Positions 25,668-33,259 of a stretch of 40,692 bases of DNA are shown one piece after another. The notes beneath the pieces were generated by a model. It did not search any database and was not told where the DNA came from. It saw nothing but the letters and a program-made list of their open reading frames with translations. How positions within the stretch are numbered: position 1 is the first letter of the stretch; each line of letters starts with the position of its first letter. Position numbers and translations under genes: made by a program. This DNA is from an uncultured Croceitalea sp. (GTDB lineage Bacteria > Bacteroidota > Bacteroidia > Flavobacteriales > Flavobacteriaceae): contig CALGQU010000120.1 in NCBI GenBank assembly GCA_937959125.1, positions 1 to 40,692 on the forward strand. The letters are read 5' to 3'.

Positions 25668-26834
25668 ATGACCGATAGGCCTTCCATTACACAAGAGTTC
25701 AACGTGCCTTACAGGTATCAGCTCCATTTTACGGAAAATTTGTTTGATGAAAACAACATCCTTTTGGTAGATACCATCCAAAAAAGTACCCAAAAGAATG
25801 GTGCGAAACTTCTTTTTGTCATTGATGAAAATGTACTGTTGGCACACCCGACATTAAAAGAGGATATTCAAACGTATTGCAAACACCACAATGAAAATCT
25901 TCAATGTAGTTTTATTTTACCGGTAGCTGGTGGGGAGTTGTCCAAGGATGGCGATGCGGAAGCGTACAAGGTGCTCCAAGCGATAAGTGATTATGCCATT
26001 TGCAGACATTCTTTTGTTATTGCCATTGGAGGTGGTGCGGTCATTGATATGGCCGGTTATGCCGCGGCCACGGCCCATAGGGGGGTACGTCTAATTCGTG
26101 TTCCTACCACGGTTTTGGCGCAGAACGATGCTGCGGTTGGGGTAAAGAACGGAATCAATATTTTATCCAAGAAAAACTTTCTAGGAACCTTTGCCCCACC
26201 TTATGCCATTATCAATGATGCTGCTTTTCTAAGGACCCTGGAACAAAGGGATTGGATATCCGGGATAGCGGAAGCCGTAAAAGTTGCCTTGATAAAAGAT
26301 GCCCCATTTTATAATTTTATAAGTAATAACACCCAAAAATTAGCGCAACGTGATATGGAGCCAATGGCACATCTTATTTATAGATGCGCGGAATTACATA
26401 TGCACCATATTGGACAGGGTGGGGACCCGTTTGAAAGCGGCTCTTCCAGACCTTTGGATTTTGGACACTGGGCCGCACATAAGTTGGAGCAAATGACCAA
26501 CTATGGGCTAAGACATGGTGAAGCAGTTGCCATTGGCATAGGATTGGATGTGACCTATGCGTACCTTATTGGTTTTATTGATGAATCTACCAAAAACCAC
26601 GTCTTGAAAACACTGATAGATATTGGCTTTGATATGCGATTACCAGTGGATGACGTAGATGACATAAGCGAACTTTTAAAAGGAATTGAAGAGTTTAGGG
26701 AGCACCTTGGTGGCGAATTGACCATAACCCTTATTACTGCCATTGGTACTAAAAAAGATGTTCACCAAATAGATTATACAAAAATGGAGGAAGCCATTAC
26801 ACTTATGGCGGCACCTAAAAAAGTTACGGTATAG
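25668..26834 (+). CDS. eboD: EboD: dehydroquinate-synthase-like sugar phosphate cyclase
   Basis: Protein of 388 residues in the 3-dehydroquinate synthase superfamily. The NAD site GGGAVIDMAGYAAATAHRG, the lysines at 160 and 205 and the metal ligands Glu202 (GIAEAVK), His267 (DFGHW) and His283 (LRHGEAVAIG) are conserved, so it is probably catalytic. The substrate pocket differs from AroB: NFGHT becomes DFGHW (Asp264, Trp268), GGKTGIN becomes GVKNGIN, and the DExExG motif reads DPFESG. It is likely a cyclase with a different sugar phosphate substrate, rather than the shikimate-pathway enzyme. The stop directly abuts the eboE start. Confidence 0.87.
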   Translation: MTDRPSITQEFNVPYRYQLHFTENLFDENNILLVDTIQKSTQKNGAKLLFVIDENVLLAHPTLKEDIQTYCKHHNENLQCSFILPVAGGELSKDGDAEAYKVLQAISDYAICRHSFVIAIGGGAVIDMAGYAAATAHRGVRLIRVPTTVLAQNDAAVGVKNGINILSKKNFLGTFAPPYAIINDAAFLRTLEQRDWISGIAEAVKVALIKDAPFYNFISNNTQKLAQRDMEPMAHLIYRCAELHMHHIGQGGDPFESGSSRPLDFGHWAAHKLEQMTNYGLRHGEAVAIGIGLDVTYAYLIGFIDESTKNHVLKTLIDIGFDMRLPVDDVDDISELLKGIEEFREHLGGELTITLITAIGTKKDVHQIDYTKMEEAITLMAAPKKVTV

Positions 26835-28028
26835 ATGTGGTTAGAAAACGTGGCACATCTTACCTATTGCACCAATATACATCCTGGGGAGAATTGGAAG
26901 ACGACCTTTGACAGTCTCAAAGCCTATGTGCCCCGTATTAAACAATCCGTTTCTGAAAACAACGCGTTTGGACTTGGGCTTCGTTTATCCAATATCGCAA
27001 GTTTGGAATTGGACCAAGGTGACAATCTATCCGTTTTTAAGGAATGGTTGCAGGCAAATGACCTGTACGTTTTTACCATGAATGGCTTTCCTTATGGTAA
27101 TTTTCATAATGAGCGGGTAAAGGATAATGTGCATGCACCAGATTGGACAACCACGGCACGATTGGAATACACCCAACGGATGTTCAGACAGTTAGAGACC
27201 TTATTGCCGGATGGGATTGATGGCGGAATATCTACGTCCCCTATTAGTTATAAGCATTGGCATAAAACAGAAGACGATAAGCATGAGGCCATGGAAAAAG
27301 GGGCGCGGCAACTATTGGAAGTGGCCATGCAACTGTATGATATAGAACAAACCTCTGGTAAGTATTTGCATTTGGATATTGAACCGGAACCGGATGGCCT
27401 TTTGGAAAATAGTGATGAGGTCCTTCTTTTTTTTGAAAAGTATCTCATACCCCAAGGACTCCCGTTGTTTGCTGGCTATGGTGTGGATTTGGAAAAAGCC
27501 GAGGAAACCATAAAGCGATATCTTACGGTATGTTATGATGTATGCCATTTTTCCCTTGCGTTTGAAGAACCGGAACATACCTTTTCAAAATTTAAAGAGA
27601 ACGGAATAAAGATGGGTAAGGTACAGGTAAGTGCCGCCCTAAAAATATTGGGCAACCAAGAAAATATGGAAGATATTTGGACCGCTTTAGCGCAGTTCAA
27701 TGAGCCTACTTATTTACATCAAGTCACTACCTTAAAAAATGGAGCTGTCCTTACCTATCCAGATTTACCGGAAGTCTTACAAGAAAAAAAATCGTTCAAG
27801 GAACTACGGGCACATTTTCATGTACCAATTTTTCTGGAACAATTTGGAAAGTTATATTCCACCCAGGATCATATTTTAAAAGTGATTGCCTATTTAAAAA
27901 AGAATCGGGTATCCAACCATTTAGAGATTGAAACCTATACTTGGGAGGTGCTTCCGTCCGATTTAAAGTTAGAGCTTTCCGCATCTATCATTCGGGAAAT
28001 CAATTGGTTTAAAAACAAACTTGCATGA
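26835..28028 (+). CDS. eboE: EboE: TIM-barrel (xylose-isomerase-like) protein of the ebo operon
   Basis: Soluble protein of 397 residues with the features of the sugar isomerase/endonuclease IV-like TIM barrels. Motifs are FTMNGFPYGNFHNERVKDNV, the acidic strand end LHLDIEPEPDGLLEN, VCYDVCHFSLAFEEP (a D-x-x-H metal site) and MGKVQVSAALKI. The Glu/Asp/His at the strand ends suggest a divalent metal site. It corresponds to the family named 'metabolite traffic protein EboE'; the reaction is unknown. The stop overlaps the eboF start by four bases (ATGA). Confidence 0.87.
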   Translation: MWLENVAHLTYCTNIHPGENWKTTFDSLKAYVPRIKQSVSENNAFGLGLRLSNIASLELDQGDNLSVFKEWLQANDLYVFTMNGFPYGNFHNERVKDNVHAPDWTTTARLEYTQRMFRQLETLLPDGIDGGISTSPISYKHWHKTEDDKHEAMEKGARQLLEVAMQLYDIEQTSGKYLHLDIEPEPDGLLENSDEVLLFFEKYLIPQGLPLFAGYGVDLEKAEETIKRYLTVCYDVCHFSLAFEEPEHTFSKFKENGIKMGKVQVSAALKILGNQENMEDIWTALAQFNEPTYLHQVTTLKNGAVLTYPDLPEVLQEKKSFKELRAHFHVPIFLEQFGKLYSTQDHILKVIAYLKKNRVSNHLEIETYTWEVLPSDLKLELSASIIREINWFKNKLA

Positions 28029-29401
28029 GAAAAACCGTTGTCATCAATGTTGTAGGCCTTACCAAAAGACTTATTGGGGTGCATACGCCCTTTATACAAT
28101 CGTTTTTGACTTCTGGGAATCATACGTATGTGGAACCTGTTATCCCGGCAGTGACCTGTACTGCACAATCTACCTATCTTACGGGGGAATGGCCCAGTAA
28201 ACATGGTATTGTGGGAAATGGATGGTATTTTAAGGAAGAATGTGAAGTAAAGTTCTGGAGGCAGTCCAATAAACTGGTAGAAACCCCCAAACTTTGGGAT
28301 GTCTTAAAAGCGGAAAATAAGGGGTTTAGCTGCGCAAATATGTTTTGGTGGTACAATATGTATTCCAGTGCGGATTTTAGCGTAACGCCAAGGCCCAATT
28401 ATTTGGCGGATGGAAGAAAAATACCCGATGTGTATTCCTATCCGCCCCAACTAAGGGATAGCTTGCAAAAGGAATTGGGAACTTTTCCATTGTTCCATTT
28501 TTGGGGACCCAAAACCTCCATAAAATCCAGTCAATGGATTGCGGACGCCTCCATAAAGACGGATCAGCTGCATGACCCCACCTTAACACTTATATACTTG
28601 CCACATCTGGATTACAATATCCAGCGTCATGGTTTGGATTACAATAAAATTGGAAAAGACCTTGAGGAAATCGATAAGGTCGTGGAGCAATTGGTGAACT
28701 ATTATAAGGAAAAGGACGCTTCCGTAGTTTTATTATCCGAATACGGAATTACCAATGTAAACCGTCCTATCCATTTGAATAGGGAGCTACGTAAAAATGG
28801 AAATATAACCATCCGTATAGAACGGGGATTGGAGTTGTTGGATGCAGGAGCTAGTCAAGCCTTTGCAGTAGCGGACCACCAAGTATGCCACATTTATTTG
28901 AACGATAAAACCGTAAAGGAAGACATCAAGAAATTACTACAAAATGTTACCGGTGTGGAGCAAGTGCTTGATGGAGATGAAATAACGGATGCCCATTTAA
29001 ATCATGATAGGACGGGAGATCTCATTGCTATAGCCGATGAACGTTCCTGGTTTACCTATTATTTTTGGTTGGATGATGACAAAGCCCCGGACTATGCCAG
29101 AATGGTGGATATCCATAAAAAACCAGGATATGATCCTGTTGAAATGTTTACCGACCCAAAAGACAAATGGGTAGTCCCTAAGATTTTATGGAAATTACTT
29201 AAAAAGAAATTGGGCTTTAGAACGGTGATGGATGTGATACCCCTTAAAGCAGAGCTGGTCAAGGGATCCCATGGCCGAAAACCGGAAAATAAGGAAGATT
29301 GGCCTATATTGATAACGGATGCAAAGAACACACCTGATAAAAATCAGGTCTTGGCAACCGATGTTTTTCGTATTTTGAAAAAAATAGTAAACAACGACTA
29401 A
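28025..29401 (+). CDS. eboF: EboF: alkaline-phosphatase-superfamily phosphodiesterase-like protein
   Basis: Protein of 458 residues of the nucleotide pyrophosphatase/phosphodiesterase group. The nucleophile Thr44 lies in PAVTCTAQSTYLTG, and one metal site is recognisable (Asp196 and His202 in LPHLDYNIQRHG, His416 in KGSHGRK). The other metal site is changed: the usual N-terminal DG reads VVGL (Val10) and the usual SDHG reads SEYG (Glu239, Tyr240). This appears to be a subfamily trait. There is no signal peptide, so it is cytoplasmic. A phosphate or pyrophosphate ester product of the pathway is a plausible substrate (inference). Confidence 0.85.
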   Translation: MRKTVVINVVGLTKRLIGVHTPFIQSFLTSGNHTYVEPVIPAVTCTAQSTYLTGEWPSKHGIVGNGWYFKEECEVKFWRQSNKLVETPKLWDVLKAENKGFSCANMFWWYNMYSSADFSVTPRPNYLADGRKIPDVYSYPPQLRDSLQKELGTFPLFHFWGPKTSIKSSQWIADASIKTDQLHDPTLTLIYLPHLDYNIQRHGLDYNKIGKDLEEIDKVVEQLVNYYKEKDASVVLLSEYGITNVNRPIHLNRELRKNGNITIRIERGLELLDAGASQAFAVADHQVCHIYLNDKTVKEDIKKLLQNVTGVEQVLDGDEITDAHLNHDRTGDLIAIADERSWFTYYFWLDDDKAPDYARMVDIHKKPGYDPVEMFTDPKDKWVVPKILWKLLKKKLGFRTVMDVIPLKAELVKGSHGRKPENKEDWPILITDAKNTPDKNQVLATDVFRILKKIVNND

Positions 29402-29760
29402 TGAAACTTTTCTTTAAAATTTTAGCCTTTCTCTTTGCACTGCTTTTTTTATGGGGTGCGGCCGTCCAGTATAACGATCCAGATTCCATGAAATGGTATG
29501 CCATCTATGGAATGGGTGCCTTGGCATCTCTCCTCTTTACATTTGACCGGCTTAAATTTCTATGGGCCTTGTTTTTATTTGGTTTTTATCTGGGTTACAG
29601 TATTTACAATTGGCCAGATGCTTTTGAAGGGGTAACCATTGGTGAGGGCGATATTGTTAACGTAGAACGGGGCAGGGAAGCACTGGGTACTTTGATTTTG
29701 GCTATCGTGATGTTGATGTACGCCGTGCGGGTCAAGTTTTTTTCCGCATCAAAGGTCTAA
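29401..29760 (+). CDS. TMEM220-type small membrane protein at the end of the ebo operon
   Basis: Protein of 119 residues with four hydrophobic segments. The TMEM220 signature WGAAVQYNDPDSMKWYAIYG spans the end of the first helix and the loop. It overlaps the eboF stop by one base (TAATG), so it is translated as part of the operon. It is not one of the six named ebo genes; a role in membrane passage of the ebo product is conceivable but only suggested by location. Its 3' end overlaps the dnaX 3' end by 12 bases. Confidence 0.8.
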   Translation: MKLFFKILAFLFALLFLWGAAVQYNDPDSMKWYAIYGMGALASLLFTFDRLKFLWALFLFGFYLGYSIYNWPDAFEGVTIGEGDIVNVERGREALGTLILAIVMLMYAVRVKFFSASKV

Positions 29761-31563
29761 GTCGAACTCTTTTCTTAATAGGTCGATTGCCGGGTTTTTT
29801 TCTTTCAATTTTTCATATTTCTCCTCTGCCGTAAAAGCATATTTTTTGTTCTGCGCTTCGTTGACGGTAATTTGAAGGGTAATATCGTAATTCTGTAATT
29901 TTTCCTTTAAAAAGTTAAGCATTAAGCTCTGTTCCCGTTCTACCTCTTTTTTCATGGTAGAATTGGCAAGTTCAATACAGATAGTGGTTTCGTCCTTTAA
30001 GGTTGGAACATCGGACTGTAGGTTGGCAGCCAAGATTTTTTTGCCTTTAGCATCCAGTTTTTTTACAAATTCATCCCAATAGGACTGCATATCCTTTTCC
30101 TCAAAAGCCTGGGTAGGAAGGGTAACCGTTTTATCCGTGTCCACCTTGGCATTTTCATGTTCCTTTTTGGCTTTTATGCTAGAAATGGAAAGTCCGGATA
30201 CTCTATTGGAGGCATTTTTTAAATCAATTTTTACAGGACGTTCTTTTTTCTCTGAGGGTACGGTAGCGGTACTACTTTCTATTTGTTTTTCCGGGGCTAG
30301 GGACTGGACGGTATTGGGGGCAGTTTCTTGGTTTTGGTTCGGATTTTTTGACTCCTCGTGGCCTATGGATACTGGAGCATTTTCTTTTTTTGCCGGACTT
30401 TGAAGTATTTCCTCGGTTATCGAGAACTTTTTTTCGGGGGCTTTGGTAAAAGGCTGGTTTCTGTAATAGGTTGCGGGGACTATAAAATCATCCTTTTTTT
30501 TTTCAGCGTCAAAATTTAGGGAAGCCAATTTCATGAGGCAAAGCTCAACGAGCAAACGCTGGTTTTTGCTTTGCTTGTAATTAAGGTCGCAGGTATTGGC
30601 CAATTCCAATGCCTTTAATAAAAAAGTCTTGTCGGTTTCCTTAGATTGCTCCAAATACTGTTTTTGCGTAGCTTCCCCTACTTCCAACAAGGAAATGGTT
30701 TCTTGGTGTTGGCAGACCATAAGATCCCTAAAGTGAGATGCCAATCCGCTAATAAAATGTTGGCCATCAAAACCCAAAGCTAAAGTTGTATTGAAAAGGA
30801 GTAACAACTCTGGGATGTTATTTTCCAGTAACAGTTTTGTGGTTTTAAAAAAGGTATCGTGGTCTAAAACGTTCAAGTTTTCCGTGACCGCTTTTCTGCT
30901 CAAGTTTTTACCGGAAAAACTGACGACCCTATCAAAAATGGAAAGGGCATCACGCATGGCCCCATCGGCCTTTTGGGCAATAATATGAAGCGCATCATCC
31001 TCAGCATCAATCCCTTGTTCTTCCGCGATATACTTTAGATAGTTGGCCGCGTCTTTAACGGTAATCCTTTTAAAATCAAAAATTTGGCATCTGGATAAGA
31101 TGGTTGGGATAATCTTGTGTTTTTCCGTAGTGGCCAGTATAAAAATAGCGTGCTTGGGCGGCTCCTCCAAGGTTTTTAAAAATGCGTTGAATGCCGCTTG
31201 GGAGAGCATGTGTACCTCATCAATAATATACACTTTGTATTTACCTACTTGTGGTGGTATACGGACTTGGTCCGTTAAACTGCGTATATCATCCACGGAA
31301 TTGTTGGATGCAGCATCCAATTCAAAAATATTGAACGCAAAGTCCTCATTCCCTGTCTCATTCCCATCCTCATTGATCTTTTTTGCCAGTATGCGCGCAC
31401 AAGTCGTTTTTCCAACACCCCGCGGGCCGCAAAAAAGAAGTGCTTGCGCCAAATGGTTGTGGGCAATGGCATTTTCCAAGGTGTCCGTAATGGCCTGTTG
31501 CCCTACGACATCTTTAAATGTCTGGGGGCGATATTTTCTGGCCGATACTACAAAAGGTTCCAA
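29749..31563 (-). CDS. dnaX: DNA polymerase III subunits gamma/tau
   Basis: Clamp-loader ATPase of 604 residues. Walker A is GPRGVGKTT (46-54) and Walker B is IIDEVH (113-118); LSRCQIFDF carries the SRC motif. Domain III ends near CLMKLASLNFD (about 350), followed by a low-complexity linker with Pro, Glu and Lys and a tau-type C-terminal domain with QSYWDEFVKKLDAKGKK. The four zinc-binding Cys expected between Walker A and ELDAASNN are absent; the segment reads KINEDGNETGNEDFAFN. An A10 run at codons 354-357 offers a route to a short gamma-like product. A TAnnTTTG box lies 23 bases before the start. Confidence 0.95.
   Translation of the reverse strand: MEPFVVSARKYRPQTFKDVVGQQAITDTLENAIAHNHLAQALLFCGPRGVGKTTCARILAKKINEDGNETGNEDFAFNIFELDAASNNSVDDIRSLTDQVRIPPQVGKYKVYIIDEVHMLSQAAFNAFLKTLEEPPKHAIFILATTEKHKIIPTILSRCQIFDFKRITVKDAANYLKYIAEEQGIDAEDDALHIIAQKADGAMRDALSIFDRVVSFSGKNLSRKAVTENLNVLDHDTFFKTTKLLLENNIPELLLLFNTTLALGFDGQHFISGLASHFRDLMVCQHQETISLLEVGEATQKQYLEQSKETDKTFLLKALELANTCDLNYKQSKNQRLLVELCLMKLASLNFDAEKKKDDFIVPATYYRNQPFTKAPEKKFSITEEILQSPAKKENAPVSIGHEESKNPNQNQETAPNTVQSLAPEKQIESSTATVPSEKKERPVKIDLKNASNRVSGLSISSIKAKKEHENAKVDTDKTVTLPTQAFEEKDMQSYWDEFVKKLDAKGKKILAANLQSDVPTLKDETTICIELANSTMKKEVEREQSLMLNFLKEKLQNYDITLQITVNEAQNKKYAFTAEEKYEKLKEKNPAIDLLRKEFDLDL
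30494..30503 (-). promoter_or_regulatory. A10 slippery run in dnaX with an immediate -1-frame stop
   Basis: On the dnaX strand the codons are GAA AAA AAA AAG GAT GAT (354-359). Shifting to the -1 frame gives GGA TGA, a stop at once, for a product of 358 residues. Losing one A gives AGG ATG ATT TTA TAG, also an early stop. The site lies just after domain III, as expected for making a gamma subunit by ribosomal frameshifting (E. coli) or transcriptional slippage (Thermus). Use in this organism is inferred. Confidence 0.55.
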
Positions 31564-31585
31564 GGTGCTTTTTTTTGAATACCTA

Positions 31586-31593
31586 CAAATATA
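31586..31593 (-). promoter_or_regulatory. -7 element of the dnaX promoter
   Basis: The minus strand reads TATATTTG, an exact TAnnTTTG match, 22 bases before the dnaX ATG. No clear -33 TTG is seen. Confidence 0.55.
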
Positions 31594-31661
31594 AAAATAC
31601 GCTCGGGGTTGGCGTTATCCTGTAGAACAACACATCCACTTTTTATCAACAATTATTGGAG

Positions 31662-31669
31662 TACCTTTG
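31662..31669 (+). promoter_or_regulatory. -7 element of the rnpB promoter
   Basis: TACCTTTG is an exact TAnnTTTG match, and the first paired base of RNase P helix P1 lies five bases downstream. This fits transcription starting at the mature RNA 5' end. Confidence 0.65.
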
Positions 31670-31670
31670 C

Positions 31671-31983
31671 CATAGCAGGCCACCTTATCGCATCCCATGC
31701 ATTTGGGATGAGGAAAGTCCGGGCACCGTAGTGCAGCATAGCGGGTAACGCCCGTCATCCCGAATGCTTTCGGGAGCGGACAAGTGCAACAGAAAGGAAG
31801 TACAGTTAGGCTGTAGTGAAATCAGGTAAACTCTATGCGGTGAAACGTCATGTAAACCAGTGTTAAAGGGCGGCACGTCCAAGCTGGAGGGTAGGCGGTT
31901 AGAGCTTTTGGGTAACCAAAAGTCCAGATAAATGATAAGGGTTCACCTAGTGAAAACAGAATCCGGCTTATGGCCTGCTTTTA
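31671..31983 (+). ncRNA. rnpB: RNase P RNA (type A)
   Basis: Catalytic RNA of RNase P, which matures tRNA 5' ends. The termini pair as helix P1: AGCAGGCCA at 31674-31682 with TGGCCTGCT at 31971-31979, nine perfect pairs. The universally conserved core is present: GAGGAAAGTCCGGGC at 31710-31724 and ACAGAATCCGGCTTA at 31956-31970, which form P4 and the active-site region. The internal hairpin near 31758-31775 (TCCCGAATGCTTTCGGGA) fits P12. The total of about 310 bases is normal. Exact ends are estimated from P1. It is transcribed divergently from dnaX. Confidence 0.96.
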
Positions 31984-32020
31984 AAATAAAAAAGAGGAAC
32001 CAAATAAGAAAAATAGAAAA

Positions 32021-32062
32021 AAAAAAGGTCGTCTAGAAATAACTTTCTAGACGACCTTTTTT
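32021..32062 (+). terminator. Strong bidirectional terminator between rnpB and the lipoprotein gene
   Basis: A 19-bp perfect stem (32021-32039 with 32044-32062) has a 4-base loop, with A6 on one side and T6 on the other, so it can end both rnpB (plus) and the minus-strand lipoprotein gene. It shares the arm TTTCTAGACGAC with the hairpin at 5375-5410. Confidence 0.93.
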
Positions 32063-32084
32063 GTTATTTCCTTACTGGATTGTA

Positions 32085-32651
32085 TTACTCAACCCTGGTA
32101 AAAATGCTGGTGGCATTTATGGTGGTGGTAAATGGAATTGGATTTCCTTCTTCCATAACAGTAGCTTCTATAGCCTGAACGACAACCAAATTACCACTAG
32201 CATCTATTGAAGAATCGATATCAACACTCAGGTCAGGACCATCTTCAGGTAGGTCATCCACAATCAAAAATATATCCTCAAAGATGATTTCGTTGTTAAC
32301 AATAGAATAGGTGCCCGATTCTTGTTCTAAGGAAACGGTCTCTTCTACCGGGTCAATGGGAAGTCCGTTCAAGGTGCCCGTTATTGAAACATCGTAGCTA
32401 CCTACAGCTGTATAATCAGATTCAGTAAACACGACTGTTAAATCAAAATTGCTTCCGACTGTCTGCGCTACACTGTTAAATGGGATGGTCAATACTTCGC
32501 CCGCTGAGGTTGTTTCTGCTTCTAGAGAAATCATTGACCAAGTTCCAACTAAAGATTCGGTCCTAAGCTCTGGATTGTCATTTGCATCGTCAGAACAGGA
32601 TACGACAGCTAAGGTCAAGCTAAAAAAGAAAAGATACTTTAGATATTTCAT
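32085..32651 (-). CDS. Lipocalin-like lipoprotein
   Basis: Protein of 188 residues with a lipoprotein signal (MKYLKYLFFFSLTLAVVSCS, lipobox VVSC, Cys19). The mature part begins with an acidic linker (SDDANDNPELRTE) and then LVGTWSMISLEAE, the opening strand of lipocalin-like domains found in many Bacteroidota lipoproteins. Acidic residues are frequent. No active site is visible. It is probably anchored in the outer membrane, function unknown. It is a single-gene unit with a strong terminator. Confidence 0.8.
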   Translation of the reverse strand: MKYLKYLFFFSLTLAVVSCSDDANDNPELRTESLVGTWSMISLEAETTSAGEVLTIPFNSVAQTVGSNFDLTVVFTESDYTAVGSYDVSITGTLNGLPIDPVEETVSLEQESGTYSIVNNEIIFEDIFLIVDDLPEDGPDLSVDIDSSIDASGNLVVVQAIEATVMEEGNPIPFTTTINATSIFTRVE

Positions 32652-32719
32652 AGTAAAAAGAATAGGTTTTCCTAACAGAACGATATATCCTACTGATCAG
32701 TATGTGGTTTGCCCAATAT

Positions 32720-33259
32720 TCAGGAAACGGAGAAAAAACTAAAAATACTACTCCCATACTTACGTTTTTCTTGGAAATAGGGCAATTCTGCGAGGCTTTT
32801 ATGGGAAGCATGTTCCAAAATCAAAACCCCTTCTTTGGAAAGAAAATCTCCAGTAAATACTAAATTTACGATGCTGGACAATTGTTCTTCGCTAAAGTCA
32901 TAGGGCGGATCGGCAAAAATAACATCAAATTTTCCTTGGGCCTTGGAGAGAAACATAAAAACATCCGCTTTAACGGTAGCTATGTCCAGATCCAGGGTTT
33001 TAGCTGTTTTAGAGATATAGGCTATGCACGACGCATGGGCGTCCACTGCCTTTACAGAGCGTGAATTTCTGGAAGCGAATTCAAAACTTATGTTTCCCGT
33101 CCCAGAGAATAGGTCCAAGACATCGATATGTTCAAAGTAATAGCGGTTGTTGAGAATATTGAAAAGACCTTCTTTCGCCATATCCGTAGTTGGCCTAACG
33201 GGGAGTTTTTTTGGGGCGGTAAGACGCTTTCCTTTTAACTTGCCAGAAATAATCCTCAT
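32720..33259 (-). CDS. rsmD: 16S rRNA (guanine966-N2)-methyltransferase
   Basis: SAM-dependent methyltransferase of 179 residues. The N-terminus MRIISGKLKGKRLTAP and PVRPTTDMAKEGLFNIL are RsmD hallmarks. The SAM loop is DLFSGTGNISFEFASR and the catalytic N6/N2-type motif is FADPPYDF. It modifies G966 of 16S rRNA during 30S assembly. It overlaps the DUF3822 gene by four bases (ATGA) and is the last gene of its operon. Confidence 0.95.
   Translation of the reverse strand: MRIISGKLKGKRLTAPKKLPVRPTTDMAKEGLFNILNNRYYFEHIDVLDLFSGTGNISFEFASRNSRSVKAVDAHASCIAYISKTAKTLDLDIATVKADVFMFLSKAQGKFDVIFADPPYDFSEEQLSSIVNLVFTGDFLSKEGVLILEHASHKSLAELPYFQEKRKYGSSIFSFFSVS

Noticed and set aside
25668-26834. Housekeeping aroB
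   Set aside because: The ebo context and the changed pocket residues argue against the shikimate-pathway enzyme.
31043-31594. Plus-strand open frame of 183 codons inside dnaX
   Set aside because: It is antisense to the conserved ATPase domain of dnaX and has no family resemblance.
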